A stretch of 64,000 bases of DNA. It comes from an uncultured Psychrobacter sp. Its GTDB lineage: Bacteria > Pseudomonadota > Gammaproteobacteria > Pseudomonadales > Moraxellaceae. The stretch is from positions 186,001 to 250,000 of the forward strand of contig NZ_CANMAH010000004.1 of assembly GCF_947495825.1 (NCBI RefSeq), in the 5' to 3' direction. The notes under the pieces are model-generated. The model ran no database searches. It had not been told where the DNA came from and worked only from the letters and a program-made list of their open reading frames with translations. Shown here piece after piece: positions 9,111 to 17,763 of this stretch (position 1 is the first letter of the stretch; the number at the start of each line of letters is the position of its first letter). Position numbers and translations under genes: made by a program.

Positions 9111-10502
9111 ATGTCTGAACGTGATATTTTGCCTCCAGGCAGCTCTGTGCCTAGCACGCCTCTAGACAGTCCAGCGCCTGCTAGCCCGCCGCCTGAAAAG
9201 CTGCTATCCAAACCTGTCGCGCTAATACAGCTAATCGTATTTAGTGCTATTGGCTTAGTGATGTTCTTCGTTCCCTTCACTATTGGTGAAAAGAGTACGA
9301 TTTTATTTGATCATGGGGCAACTTATCTGGTCACTCAGCAGCACACTCTTGCTGTATTTTTGCTATTTCTACTGATGATTTATGGTGTCAGCAAACCTAT
9401 TTACGACGGTTCATGGCGTAAAAATATCACTAATATGATATTAACTGCCTTTAAGATTATCGGGCTAGTACTTGCCATCATGTATATCACTGATATAGCA
9501 CCTGCCATCATCATGGAAAAGGACATGATGCCGTTTTTGTTTGAAAAGCTGGCATTGCCGGTGGGCATGATCGTCCCTATTGGTGCATTAATCCTCGCTT
9601 TTTTGCTCGGTTTTGGTTTGCTGGAGATGTTTGGGGTGCTTATGCAGCCTATTATGAAGCCGATTTGGAAAACGCCCGGCTCATCGGCGATTGATGCCGT
9701 TGCGTCCTTTGTTGGCAGTTACTCTATCGGGCTGCTCATTACCAATCGGGTATTTCTACAAAAACAATATTCGGTCCGTGAAGCCATCGTGATTGCTACT
9801 GGGTTTTCTACGGTATCGGCAGCCTTTATGGTCATCGTTGCCAAAACCTTAAACTTGATGGCGTTTTGGAATCTGTTCTTTTGGTCAACACTGATTATTA
9901 CCTTTATTGTCACTGCCATTACCGCACGTATTCCACCGATTCGAAGTTTTGATGACAGTGTCAATCGTCCAGACTTGGATAACCAACAAGGCAATCGCTT
10001 AGCCGCAGCGTATCATTTGGGACTGGCCACATCACGTCGTGCAACTGACCTCAAACAAATTATGTGGTCGAACTTTCGCGATGGTGTGACGATGGCGGCA
10101 GCGATTGTACCCTCGATTATCGCGGTAGGGTTAACGGGTTTATTATTAGCCAAATATACCCCTGTCTTTGATGTGCTAGGTTTGCTCTTGTATCCATTCA
10201 CTTGGATAACCGGTATGCCTGAGCCACTAGTAGCTGCTAAAGGTATGTCAGCGGGATTGGCTGAGATGTTCTTGCCTGCCCTACTGTTAGCGGAAGCTGA
10301 GGTGTTGACCCGCTATGTAGCAGGGGTCATCTCTATCAGTAGTATTTTGTTCTTTTCAGCGATGATTCCTTGTGTGTTGGCAACTGAGATTCCGCTGTCA
10401 GTCCCTAAGATGGTCATCATTTGGTTTGAGCGCGTAGTACTTAGCATTCTAATCGCCGCACCTTTTGGACATCTAGCGATATATTTAGGCTGGATCAGTT
10501 AG
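9111..10502 (+). CDS. YjiH-family membrane protein with nucleoside-recognition (Gate) domains
   Basis: Integral membrane protein of 463 residues with about ten to eleven spans. The N-terminal 30 residues are Pro/Ser-rich and cytoplasmic. The body resembles the YjiH family, with Gate-domain character: one half around residues 140-270 (LAFLLGFGLLEMFGVLMQPIM, then IDAVASFVGSYSIGLLITNRVF), and a second half around 320-450. No transport activity is established for this family to my knowledge. Its position between hutU and hutH, in the same direction, strongly suggests uptake or efflux of histidine, urocanate or a breakdown product. None of the usual hut transporters (HutT, HutM, HutXWV) is present in the window, which strengthens that inference. 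Confidence 0.75.
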   Translation: MSERDILPPGSSVPSTPLDSPAPASPPPEKLLSKPVALIQLIVFSAIGLVMFFVPFTIGEKSTILFDHGATYLVTQQHTLAVFLLFLLMIYGVSKPIYDGSWRKNITNMILTAFKIIGLVLAIMYITDIAPAIIMEKDMMPFLFEKLALPVGMIVPIGALILAFLLGFGLLEMFGVLMQPIMKPIWKTPGSSAIDAVASFVGSYSIGLLITNRVFLQKQYSVREAIVIATGFSTVSAAFMVIVAKTLNLMAFWNLFFWSTLIITFIVTAITARIPPIRSFDDSVNRPDLDNQQGNRLAAAYHLGLATSRRATDLKQIMWSNFRDGVTMAAAIVPSIIAVGLTGLLLAKYTPVFDVLGLLLYPFTWITGMPEPLVAAKGMSAGLAEMFLPALLLAEAEVLTRYVAGVISISSILFFSAMIPCVLATEIPLSVPKMVIIWFERVVLSILIAAPFGHLAIYLGWIS

Positions 10503-10586
10503 AAGGACTAAAACAAGCAGGATCGGTTAAACAATTTAGAAAGTATAGCTTTTAGCTGTTTATAAACAACAAAGCATAAACTAAAA

Positions 10587-10596
10587 TGTATAGACA
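10587..10596. promoter_or_regulatory. Possible second HutC site upstream of hutH
   Basis: TGTATAGACA differs at one base from the TGTATATACA core of the 7200-7211 operator and lies in the 141-nt spacer before hutH, 48 nt from its start. A single ten-base near match in AT-rich DNA could be chance. Confidence 0.3.
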
Positions 10597-10643
10597 ACAA
10601 AAAATACAATTAACATATAGCTCATAAAATTAGGACAACTCGC

Positions 10644-12206
10644 ATGACTGACATCAAAACTCTGACCCTCCATCCACGTAAGCTAAGCTTTGAGATGCTA
10701 CGTGATATCTATAATCACCCAGTCCACCTCACCTTGCCCGCCAGCGCTTATGAAGCGATAGATGCCTCACATGAAGATGTACGTACCATCATCGCCCGTG
10801 ATAAGAGCGCTTATGGTATCAATACTGGTTTTGGTCTATTAGCCAAGACTCGTATCAGCGATGATCAACTTGAGTTGCTTCAACGCAACCTGATCATCTC
10901 ACACTCAGTCGGTACGGGTGAGGCGCTACCGGATAACGTGGTCAGGCTAATTATGGTGATGAAAGTAGCCAGCCTCGCTCAAGGCGTCTCTGGCGTCCGC
11001 CGCGAGGTAGTCGATAGTTTACTTGGCTTAATTAATCATCAAATTACCCCAAACATTCCTGCCAAAGGTTCTGTTGGTGCTTCTGGCGACTTAGCGCCTT
11101 TATCGCATATGACGCTGGCGATGATGGGCGAAGGTGACGTCTATGTTGACGGCAAAAAAGTCCCCGCTGCTGAGGCATTAGCACAGCATGGTCTTGAGCC
11201 TATCACCCTAGCGGCCAAAGAAGGCCTTGCCCTTATCAATGGTACGCAGGTTTCAACAGCACTGGCACTGCGCGGTTACTTTTTAGCAAGAGATTTATTA
11301 GAGACCGCCACCATCGTCGGCTCCATGTCTATTGATGCCGCCAAAGGCTCGGATGCGCCATTTGATGCGCGTATTCATGAAGTGCGTGGTCACCATGGTC
11401 AGATAGAGATCGCCAAAGCTCACAGAAGCTTGATTGCAGGCAGTGCTATTCGTGCTTCGCACAATGACGAACAAGATGATCGAGTACAGGATCCGTATTG
11501 CTTACGCTGTCAGCCACAAGTGATGGGCGCTTGCCTTGATATCATTAACCAAGCAGGCAAGACGTTATTAATTGAATCCAATGCGGTGACGGATAATCCC
11601 CTTATTTTTAACAATGAAGATGGTCCAGTGGCTATCTCAGGGGGTAACTTCCATGCCGAGCCAGTGGCCTTTGCCGCAGATATGCTCGCTTTAGCAATCG
11701 CTGAGATTGGTTCTATGTCTGAGCGCCGTGTGGCACTATTGATTGATGCAACCTTATCAGGTGGCCTACCGCCATTTTTGGTGGAAAATGCAGGGGTGAA
11801 CTCCGGCTTTATGATCGCTCACGTGACGGCAGCAGCGCTGGCTTCAGAAAATAAGTCTATGGCTCACCCAGGCAGTGTCGATAGCATCCCAACCTCTGCC
11901 AACCAAGAAGACCATGTATCGATGGCCACCTATAGCGCCCGCCGCCTATATGAGATGGCGCAAAATACCGCTACCATCGTTGGCATTGAGCTATTGGCTG
12001 CTGGTCAAGGGATTGACTTCCATCGTAACCTTGCTACTTCCGAAGCATTACAGGACGCCCATCAAAAATTGCGTGAGCAAGTCGCTTTTTATGACAAAGA
12101 TCGCTATCTAGCCCCTGATATCGAAGCGGCAAAACAGCTGGTATTAAATAGCGCACTGACAAAGCATTGGCAGGCACTGCGTAGTGACTGGTACGAGTCT
12201 AAATAA
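10644..12206 (+). CDS. hutH: Histidine ammonia-lyase
   Basis: HutH removes ammonia from L-histidine to give urocanate, the first step of the pathway. The 520-residue protein has the Ala-Ser-Gly triad that cyclises into the MIO electrophile at Ala146-Ser147-Gly148 ([14 protein letters not shown]), the Tyr-containing AYGINTGFG loop, the QVSTALAL segment and the C-terminal [10 protein letters not shown] and YSARRLYEM motifs. Length and start ([17 protein letters not shown]) fit the family. It is preceded by a 141-nt spacer with a possible HutC site and followed by a spacer carrying a dispersed palindromic repeat. This order (hutU before hutH) is common in gammaproteobacteria. Confidence 0.97.
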   Translation: MTDIKTLTLHPRKLSFEMLRDIYNHPVHLTLPASAYEAIDASHEDVRTIIARDKSAYGINTGFGLLAKTRISDDQLELLQRNLIISHSVGTGEALPDNVVRLIMVMKVASLAQGVSGVRREVVDSLLGLINHQITPNIPAKGSVGASGDLAPLSHMTLAMMGEGDVYVDGKKVPAAEALAQHGLEPITLAAKEGLALINGTQVSTALALRGYFLARDLLETATIVGSMSIDAAKGSDAPFDARIHEVRGHHGQIEIAKAHRSLIAGSAIRASHNDEQDDRVQDPYCLRCQPQVMGACLDIINQAGKTLLIESNAVTDNPLIFNNEDGPVAISGGNFHAEPVAFAADMLALAIAEIGSMSERRVALLIDATLSGGLPPFLVENAGVNSGFMIAHVTAAALASENKSMAHPGSVDSIPTSANQEDHVSMATYSARRLYEMAQNTATIVGIELLAAGQGIDFHRNLATSEALQDAHQKLREQVAFYDKDRYLAPDIEAAKQLVLNSALTKHWQALRSDWYESK

Positions 12207-12258
12207 ATAGCATCCTTCTATAGTAAGTGCTAAATAAAAAGAGTACAGCTTTTATGGC

Positions 12259-12338
12259 GTGCTACTGGGATGAATTTTATGCAGCCTCTGGAGTGACGAA
12301 GTCACACAGCAAGCAAAGAAAATTTATACCAGTCGCAC
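12259..12338 (-). repeat. Dispersed palindromic repeat, copy 1
   Basis: Imperfect 80-bp inverted repeat. The outer arms GTGCTACTGG (12259-12268) and CCAGTCGCAC (12329-12338) pair except at one position, and the arms continue inward through AT-rich blocks (GATGAATTTTATGC against GCAAAGAAAATTTATACC). The core (CAGCCTCTG ... CACACAGCAAGCAAAG) is the reverse complement of copies 2 (54054) and 3 (62206). It lies between hutH and hutG and is presumably transcribed. Confidence 0.75.
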
Positions 12339-12398
12339 TGTACTTATTTTATAGCGGATCAAATATACACAAGCAATACGGATTAAAGGAAATCAGCG

Positions 12399-13478
12399 AT
12401 GAGCCTATCAATGTCTGACACAGCCGTGAGCCACAGCGCCGCTGATATGAGCCGCTGGACTGGACGTGCCGAGCCGTTTGAGTCTGCACGCGCCCGCTAT
12501 TGGTATCAAATAGCGCAGCCTTATATCTTTGATAGCAGCAATCAACAAAACAACCAGCAAAACGGCCAGCGCATTGGGTTGGTTGGTTTTGCTTGTGACC
12601 AAGGCGTCAGACGCAATCAAGGACGCGTGGGAGCCAGAGCGGCGCCGCCTTTGATTCGTCAAGTATTTGCGGCGCTGCCCGTCATCGCTGAGCTGCAACA
12701 ACGCTTTGATGGGCAACTATCAACGCTACTGGGTGATGCTGGTGACATACATTGTCATGATAATAATGACTTTGCCGAGCGCACCCTCGAGCAAGCTCAA
12801 TTAACCTACGCTGATAAAGTCAGTCACATTATCCAGCAAGGCGGTTTGCCTGTCGGACTTGGTGGCGGTCATGCCATCGCTTATGGCAGCTTTTTGGGAT
12901 TGTGGCAAGCGCTACAGCAGGCAGATGCTACCAGTAACAACGATGCGTCGCCGCGTATTGGCATTATTAACTTTGATGCGCATCTAGATATTCGTCAGTC
13001 TGATGTCGCCACCTCTGGCACGCCCTTTCGCCAAATTGCCGAGCACCTTGAGGCGCAAGATCAGCCATTTCACTATTGCTGTATCGGCGTCAGTCGATTT
13101 TCTAACACTGCCGCACTCTTTGACCGTGCTGAGCAGTTAGGCGTGCATATTATCAGTGATGAAGATTGCACCAATAAAAAATGGAAAAAACTTGCGGCGC
13201 AAATAGAGAAATTTATCAATGACGTTGATGTCATCTATTTAACCATTGACATGGATTGCTTGCCAGCGAGCGTGGTACCGGGCGTCAGTGCACCCGCTGC
13301 TTATGGCATTAACTTGGCATTCGTTGAGCGCGCGGTCAAACTGATTATGGCATCAGGCAAAGTAAAAATGGCTGATATCGCCGAGATTAATCCGACCTTT
13401 GATATTGATGCACGCAGCTGTAAAGTCGCGGCTCGCCTCTTAACGACTATTATCGAGCAGCATTTACTTTTAACATAG
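12399..13478 (+). CDS. hutG: Formimidoylglutamase
   Basis: Ureohydrolase (arginase/agmatinase) superfamily, 359 residues. It hydrolyses N-formimidoyl-L-glutamate to glutamate and formamide, the last step of the four-step hut route. Manganese-binding motifs: GGGHAIAYGSF, NFDAHLDIR and TIDMDCLPASVVPGVSAP. This makes it the formimidoylglutamase form of HutG, not the unrelated N-formylglutamate deformylase that shares the name. ATG 12399 has AAAGGAAA 8-12 nt upstream; a second ATG five codons later is possible. Residues 47-57 are a short Asn/Gln-rich insertion (SNQQNNQQNGQ). The stop is 38 nt before the hutI start. Confidence 0.95.
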   Translation: MSLSMSDTAVSHSAADMSRWTGRAEPFESARARYWYQIAQPYIFDSSNQQNNQQNGQRIGLVGFACDQGVRRNQGRVGARAAPPLIRQVFAALPVIAELQQRFDGQLSTLLGDAGDIHCHDNNDFAERTLEQAQLTYADKVSHIIQQGGLPVGLGGGHAIAYGSFLGLWQALQQADATSNNDASPRIGIINFDAHLDIRQSDVATSGTPFRQIAEHLEAQDQPFHYCCIGVSRFSNTAALFDRAEQLGVHIISDEDCTNKKWKKLAAQIEKFINDVDVIYLTIDMDCLPASVVPGVSAPAAYGINLAFVERAVKLIMASGKVKMADIAEINPTFDIDARSCKVAARLLTTIIEQHLLLT

Positions 13479-13516
13479 ACAAGAAATAGTTGGTTAACCA
13501 CAAGCAGGAGCTTATT

Positions 13517-14854
13517 ATGAACCACACTAGCGCCCAAATACTTGACAATAATGCTACTAATACCCTGACTTCATTTGATCACATTATTATCAATGCCAAT
13601 CTTGCCACCTTTTCAGCGCAATACGGCTTTGATATTTACAGTGACAATCAGAGCAACAATCAAAGCAATGATCAAAACAAAAGCACCCCTTATGGTCAAT
13701 TAGAAAACGCTGCTATCGGTATCAAAGACGGCAAAATCGCATGGGTTGGTACGCATAAGCAAATCAAACCGCATCTAACTCATTATAAAAGCGATCAAAT
13801 CAAAGACGTACATGGCAACTGGATCACGCCCGGACTTATCGATTGTCATACCCATATCGTGTATGGCGGCAATCGCAGCAACGAGTTTGAAGCACGCTTA
13901 CAAGGCGCCAGTTATCAAGATATCGCCGCACAAGGTGGCGGCATCGTCTCGACAGTGAGCGCCACTCGTGCAGCGAATGAGGAAGAATTATTTATTCAAA
14001 GCGAAAAACGCCTGCTCGCCCTCATCAAAGAAGGCGTGACCAGTATCGAGATCAAATCTGGCTATGGGCTAGACTTAGACACTGAACGCAAAATGCTAAA
14101 AGTCGCCCGCGCACTTGGTGACAAACACCACATTCATGTGAGCACCACGTATTTGGCCGCCCATGCGCTACCGCCAGAGTACAAAGACCGGGCCGATGAC
14201 TATATTGAGCAAGTTTGCCAGTGGTTGCCCATCTTACATAGCGAGGGCTTGGTCGATGCGGTCGATGGTTTTTGTGAAAACATCGCCTTTAGTAGTGAGC
14301 AAATTAAGCGGGTCTTTGACGTTGCTCGCTCATTAGACTTGCCAGTGAAGTTGCATTCCGAGCAGCTATCAAATATAGGTGCCAGCGCTTTGGTCGCTGA
14401 TTATCAAGGGCTATCAAGCGACCATCTTGAGCACTTAGCAGAAGACGATATCAAGAAAATGGCCGCAAGCAACACGGTAGCCGTGCTATTACCGGGGGCT
14501 TTTTATACGCTGCGTGATACCAAGCTGCCACCGATTGAAGAGTTGCGCAAGCATCACGTGCCGATGGCTATCTCAACCGATTGCAACCCCGGTACCTCGC
14601 CGCTCACCTCGCTGTTATTGGCGATGAATATGGGCTGTACCTTATTTTATCTTACTACGGAAGAAGTACTGGCAGGGGCGACCGTGCATGCAGCGCAAGC
14701 ATTAGGCTTAACCAAAAAAGGCAAGATAGAAGTCGGCTGTGATGCTGACTTGGTATTATGGGACATCGCCCGTCCTGCTGACCTTGCTTATCAGATGGGG
14801 CTAAATCCTATCGCAGGTATCATGGTACAAGGCAGATGGCGTGAGACGGTATAA
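13517..14854 (+). CDS. hutI: Imidazolonepropionase
   Basis: Amidohydrolase-superfamily enzyme of 445 residues that opens the imidazolone ring to N-formimidoyl-L-glutamate, step three of the pathway. Metal ligands are seen in [10 protein letters not shown], in the HSEQLS His and in the ISTDCNPG Asp. The frame opens at TTG 13490, but ATG 13517 has CAGGAG 7 nt upstream and is chosen. The mature family sequence starts at about residue 19 ([14 protein letters not shown]). An Asn/Gln/Ser-rich insertion occupies residues 42-56 in a surface position before the first conserved block. It is the last gene of the hut operon, closed by the long hairpin at 14872-14924. Confidence 0.96.
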   Translation: MNHTSAQILDNNATNTLTSFDHIIINANLATFSAQYGFDIYSDNQSNNQSNDQNKSTPYGQLENAAIGIKDGKIAWVGTHKQIKPHLTHYKSDQIKDVHGNWITPGLIDCHTHIVYGGNRSNEFEARLQGASYQDIAAQGGGIVSTVSATRAANEEELFIQSEKRLLALIKEGVTSIEIKSGYGLDLDTERKMLKVARALGDKHHIHVSTTYLAAHALPPEYKDRADDYIEQVCQWLPILHSEGLVDAVDGFCENIAFSSEQIKRVFDVARSLDLPVKLHSEQLSNIGASALVADYQGLSSDHLEHLAEDDIKKMAASNTVAVLLPGAFYTLRDTKLPPIEELRKHHVPMAISTDCNPGTSPLTSLLLAMNMGCTLFYLTTEEVLAGATVHAAQALGLTKKGKIEVGCDADLVLWDIARPADLAYQMGLNPIAGIMVQGRWRETV

Positions 14855-14871
14855 CAAACCACTATAAAAAC

Positions 14872-14924
14872 CTATCCATAACAAAGCCCCAATCATGCAA
14901 TGATTGGGGCTTTGTTATGGATAG
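14872..14924. terminator. Perfect 25-bp stem-loop between hutI and the PepSY gene
   Basis: The arm at 14872-14896 is the exact reverse complement of 14900-14924, with a 3-nt loop. The core AAAGCCCCAATCA / TGATTGGGGCTTT is a strong GC stem; the outer part is AT-rich and can supply the U-tract in either direction once only the core folds. It separates two convergent genes. Confidence 0.8.
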
Positions 14925-14966
14925 TAGTTGACTAAAAATGAATACAGTTGATAAACTTTAAGAGTG

Positions 14967-15584
14967 TTATAACTCGACTGCCGTCATATCTGGCGTAGCG
15001 TCTATATCATCAATTGAATTTTCAAACACTGTACCCGTCTCTGCGTCTATGTTTAATTCAAATATTTGATTGTCTTTGAATACCTTAACCTCATAGTAAG
15101 TTGGATGATCCATCTTATCTTCGTCAATCTCAAATTCAATCTCTATAGTACGACCATCGGTTTGTTTTTCAGCAATATCAATGGCATCCGTCATCTTTAT
15201 TTTTGCTTGTTGCTGAACTTGATAATCATTAATGTCCTCTTTATCAAGTTGCTCGGTCTCAGACGTTACGATCTCGCCTGTCATGGCATCGACTTTTATC
15301 TCGTAGCTGGTGGTGTCATTACTAAATTCTAATTCGTAGACACTATTACCTTTCTGAGCATCACTATCATTATCGTCCAGCTCTGCACTAATCAAAGTAC
15401 CAGAAGCTTCTTTACTTGCTGTAGCAACAGCTTGCTTTAAGCTGACTTTAGCTGCTTGCGCCACGCTTACTTCATCAGAGTTATTTGCCGCGACCACAGC
15501 GGTACTTAATGCTCCTGTCGTCAATGCCACAGTTAGACAAGCACCCAATGTCGTTAGTTTAAAGTTTTTAAGTGTCTTTTTCAT
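14967..15584 (-). CDS. PepSY-domain exported protein
   Basis: A 205-residue protein with an N-terminal signal peptide of about 33 residues (basic start MKKTLKNFK, hydrophobic core, cleavage near VVAANN). Two PepSY repeats follow: about residues 42-115, where VSLKQAVATASKEASGTLISAEL is the helix-strand start and YEIKVDAMTGEIV the end, and about 128-195, ending in FELNIDAETGTVF. The mature protein is strongly acidic. PepSY domains are thought to bind or inhibit peptidases or act as periplasmic binding modules; the partner here is unknown. ATAAGGAT precedes the ATG. No sensor kinase or ferric reductase sits beside it, so it appears to be a single-gene unit. Confidence 0.8.
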   Translation of the reverse strand: MKKTLKNFKLTTLGACLTVALTTGALSTAVVAANNSDEVSVAQAAKVSLKQAVATASKEASGTLISAELDDNDSDAQKGNSVYELEFSNDTTSYEIKVDAMTGEIVTSETEQLDKEDINDYQVQQQAKIKMTDAIDIAEKQTDGRTIEIEFEIDEDKMDHPTYYEVKVFKDNQIFELNIDAETGTVFENSIDDIDATPDMTAVEL

Positions 15585-15827
15585 TAGTCAATCCTTATAG
15601 TTAGTTGTGATGCAATTGTTCTTATGCTACGGATATATAAAAATGATTCTAAGGTAAAAAGGTTGCAATATGTAGCATCTATGTATTACGAAACATTGTC
15701 TAATAGTTACCTTTTTACTATGTTTATCATAGTCTTAGATAGTGTTATTTTGATGGCCCTACGGTATAATGTTTCCCTACTTTTTATAATGTTAATTTTT
15801 CTTTCTACTTAGGTCATTTAAGCCTCT

Positions 15828-16661
15828 ATGCTAAATAAGTCCCACCTGACAGACTCTTTGTACGATAGCACTTCTCACTCTATAAGTGACTCTGATTTCG
15901 ATATTGCTACTGATTCTAATACGCTATCGGCTTTGGCTTTTACAAGCTTACCGCTTGTCCTTCAAAAACCATTATTACAGAGTAAGCGGATTATATTAAT
16001 TGCCAATAACCCGTCGATAGATACAGCGAGCTTAAAGGCGCTATTGCAGCCTACTGATGTACTGGTTTTATTTAATGACTTTATTCATGCAGATTTCTTT
16101 GCCAATCATCCGCTCGCCAAAGATTTGCCAAAGCTGCTATTTTTTAGACAAATCGGTGACAGTAAGCTGCATTTTGGCCTACCACCACGCAGCAATAATG
16201 TGACAGCGATGCTCGATATGGCGAAGCAAGCACCGCTTGGCATTTTGTTTGGAAATGCTGCCTATCAGTTCCCAATGCCATGCGATGATCCAAGCCCCGC
16301 TGATGATCCCATAACGGCTAACCGAGTGCTAGAGATTCCAGAGCAGCTTGAGAAACTATTACGCAGCGATGAGCATTGCGCTGTGCTATCAGAACAGCAC
16401 AGTGTGGTAGCGGATTATCCTATCTTTGCAGATATCCATTCATCGGCACCGACGTCAGGGTTTTTGTTATACCGGTTACTCTTATCTGCGCGCCTGTATA
16501 TTCAGCAAAAACAGAAAGCTGAGACGCCGCTATCGATCATCATGTTAGGTTTTAATAATGATGATAAAACCGCGCATTTTTGGGAAGGTCATAATTGGGC
16601 GTTTGAACGGCAAGAGCTTGCAACGCCGCCTACAGGTGTGGAGATTATTCGTCAGTATTAG
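15828..16661 (+). CDS. Unrecognised protein, possible sialyltransferase-like fold
   Basis: I do not recognise this 277-residue protein with confidence. After a 50-residue Ser/Asp-rich N-terminus comes IILIANNPSIDTASL, then LVLFNDF and FFRQIG. A glycine/asparagine loop followed by an N-P-S and a later phe-Asn motif recalls the GT29/GT42-like or Kdo-transferase-III-like families, in which the first loop binds CMP-sugar; the match is weak. There is no signal peptide or membrane span. It converges with the four-gene glycosyltransferase cluster that begins 73 nt further on, which is mild support for a glycan role. No clear terminator separates the two units. The start ATG 15828 lacks a strong ribosome site. 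Confidence 0.55.
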   Translation: MLNKSHLTDSLYDSTSHSISDSDFDIATDSNTLSALAFTSLPLVLQKPLLQSKRIILIANNPSIDTASLKALLQPTDVLVLFNDFIHADFFANHPLAKDLPKLLFFRQIGDSKLHFGLPPRSNNVTAMLDMAKQAPLGILFGNAAYQFPMPCDDPSPADDPITANRVLEIPEQLEKLLRSDEHCAVLSEQHSVVADYPIFADIHSSAPTSGFLLYRLLLSARLYIQQKQKAETPLSIIMLGFNNDDKTAHFWEGHNWAFERQELATPPTGVEIIRQY

Positions 16662-16734
16662 TTGCTCATCAAAACTAACTACTCATTGATACTAGTGATG
16701 TATCGTTATAGGCAGAACTAAGCCTTCAGTCCGT

Positions 16735-17721
16735 CTAAACATAAGGCGCATCTGAACAATGTGCGGCGTCAACCTCAGCTCTACTTGGCTGCCGAAGAAT
16801 CTCAATAGGCACTGTCTGCGCCTCTTGCCAGTCAATCAAATCTAGCTGCGCAAACTCTACCAGCCAGCCTGCCATCGGCCAGTGTTGCCATTTGTCATAA
16901 AAGCGATTGGCATTGATGACTATGCTATCGAGATGATTGAGTGGCGGCCGGTAGACGCTGTGCTGTTGATGGTAAACCACGTCATTGGTCAAATAAAAAT
17001 CAATGTCTAAAGCACGTGCCATAAAAGCAAAGTCTGTGTCTTCAGCGCCGTAGCCGATATAATCGGTATCAAAGCCACCAATCCGCTCAAACTGATGACG
17101 CATTATCGCAAAGCATAGACTCCAAAATGCGCCATAGTCTTGCGTTTTTTTAATATTAGCATCGACATTGTCATTGCGATGTTGGGTAAAGTTATCACGA
17201 TAAGGGTTAAATACCGATAGCTTGTCTAAGGCATCGGCGGCCATTTGACCTTGCTGTAGCTGACTACCCTCATCATCCGTCAAAGGGCGCGTTAAATAAC
17301 GTGGCTGGCCCATCAGTAGCGCATCAGGATACGTTTGCAATTTATCATATAACCCTTCGATAAAGTCATAGGCGACGATACAATCCACATCCAAAAAAAT
17401 CATGGCCTCATAGCTAGCACGTGCAGCGCCAAGATTACGGTTACGACCGATATCAAACGAGGCGCTACTCGCCAATCCATGCTCAGTCGCTGTAGTCGTT
17501 GCTATCTTAATAATATTTAAATCGTAGTCTGCCAGACGTTCAGGCTCGGCGTCATCATTAACGATAACCACCTCGCTCGGCCTGACGCTACCTTGCGCTA
17601 GACTACCAAGTAGATTGTAAAGATGACGATTGCGCCCATAGCAGGTAGTGATGACCGTTAAAGGAACGTTAGTGGGAATAGTGATATGTGCAGCGTTTGC
17701 TACTTGGGGTATGGTAGTCAT
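16735..17721 (-). CDS. Glycosyltransferase family 2 (galactosyltransferase-like)
   Basis: GT-A enzyme of 328 residues without membrane spans. The nucleotide-sugar-binding start is PLTVITTCYGRNRHLYNLLGSL (about residues 20-41), the conserved FDIGRNRNLGAARA segment follows, and FLDVDC provides the DxD metal motif. The acceptor-side block GGFDTDYIGYGAEDTDFAFMARALDI is typical of the galactosyltransferase C-terminal domain shared with chondroitin-synthase-like GT2 enzymes. It is the last gene of a four-glycosyltransferase unit on the minus strand, starting 42 nt after the preceding gene. Sugar and acceptor are unknown. Confidence 0.82.
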   Translation of the reverse strand: MTTIPQVANAAHITIPTNVPLTVITTCYGRNRHLYNLLGSLAQGSVRPSEVVIVNDDAEPERLADYDLNIIKIATTTATEHGLASSASFDIGRNRNLGAARASYEAMIFLDVDCIVAYDFIEGLYDKLQTYPDALLMGQPRYLTRPLTDDEGSQLQQGQMAADALDKLSVFNPYRDNFTQHRNDNVDANIKKTQDYGAFWSLCFAIMRHQFERIGGFDTDYIGYGAEDTDFAFMARALDIDFYLTNDVVYHQQHSVYRPPLNHLDSIVINANRFYDKWQHWPMAGWLVEFAQLDLIDWQEAQTVPIEILRQPSRAEVDAAHCSDAPYV

Positions 17722-17763
17722 AAATATCTTCTTTGCTTTTATTATAAGTTTCTTTGTTATTTC

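Noticed and set aside
12227..12418. 63-codon plus frame between hutH and hutG
   Set aside because: It runs through the palindromic repeat copy 1, has no good ribosome site and its protein has no recognisable character.
15624..15812. 62-codon plus frame upstream of the orphan ORF
   Set aside because: AT-rich spacer with no ribosome site; composition looks non-coding.
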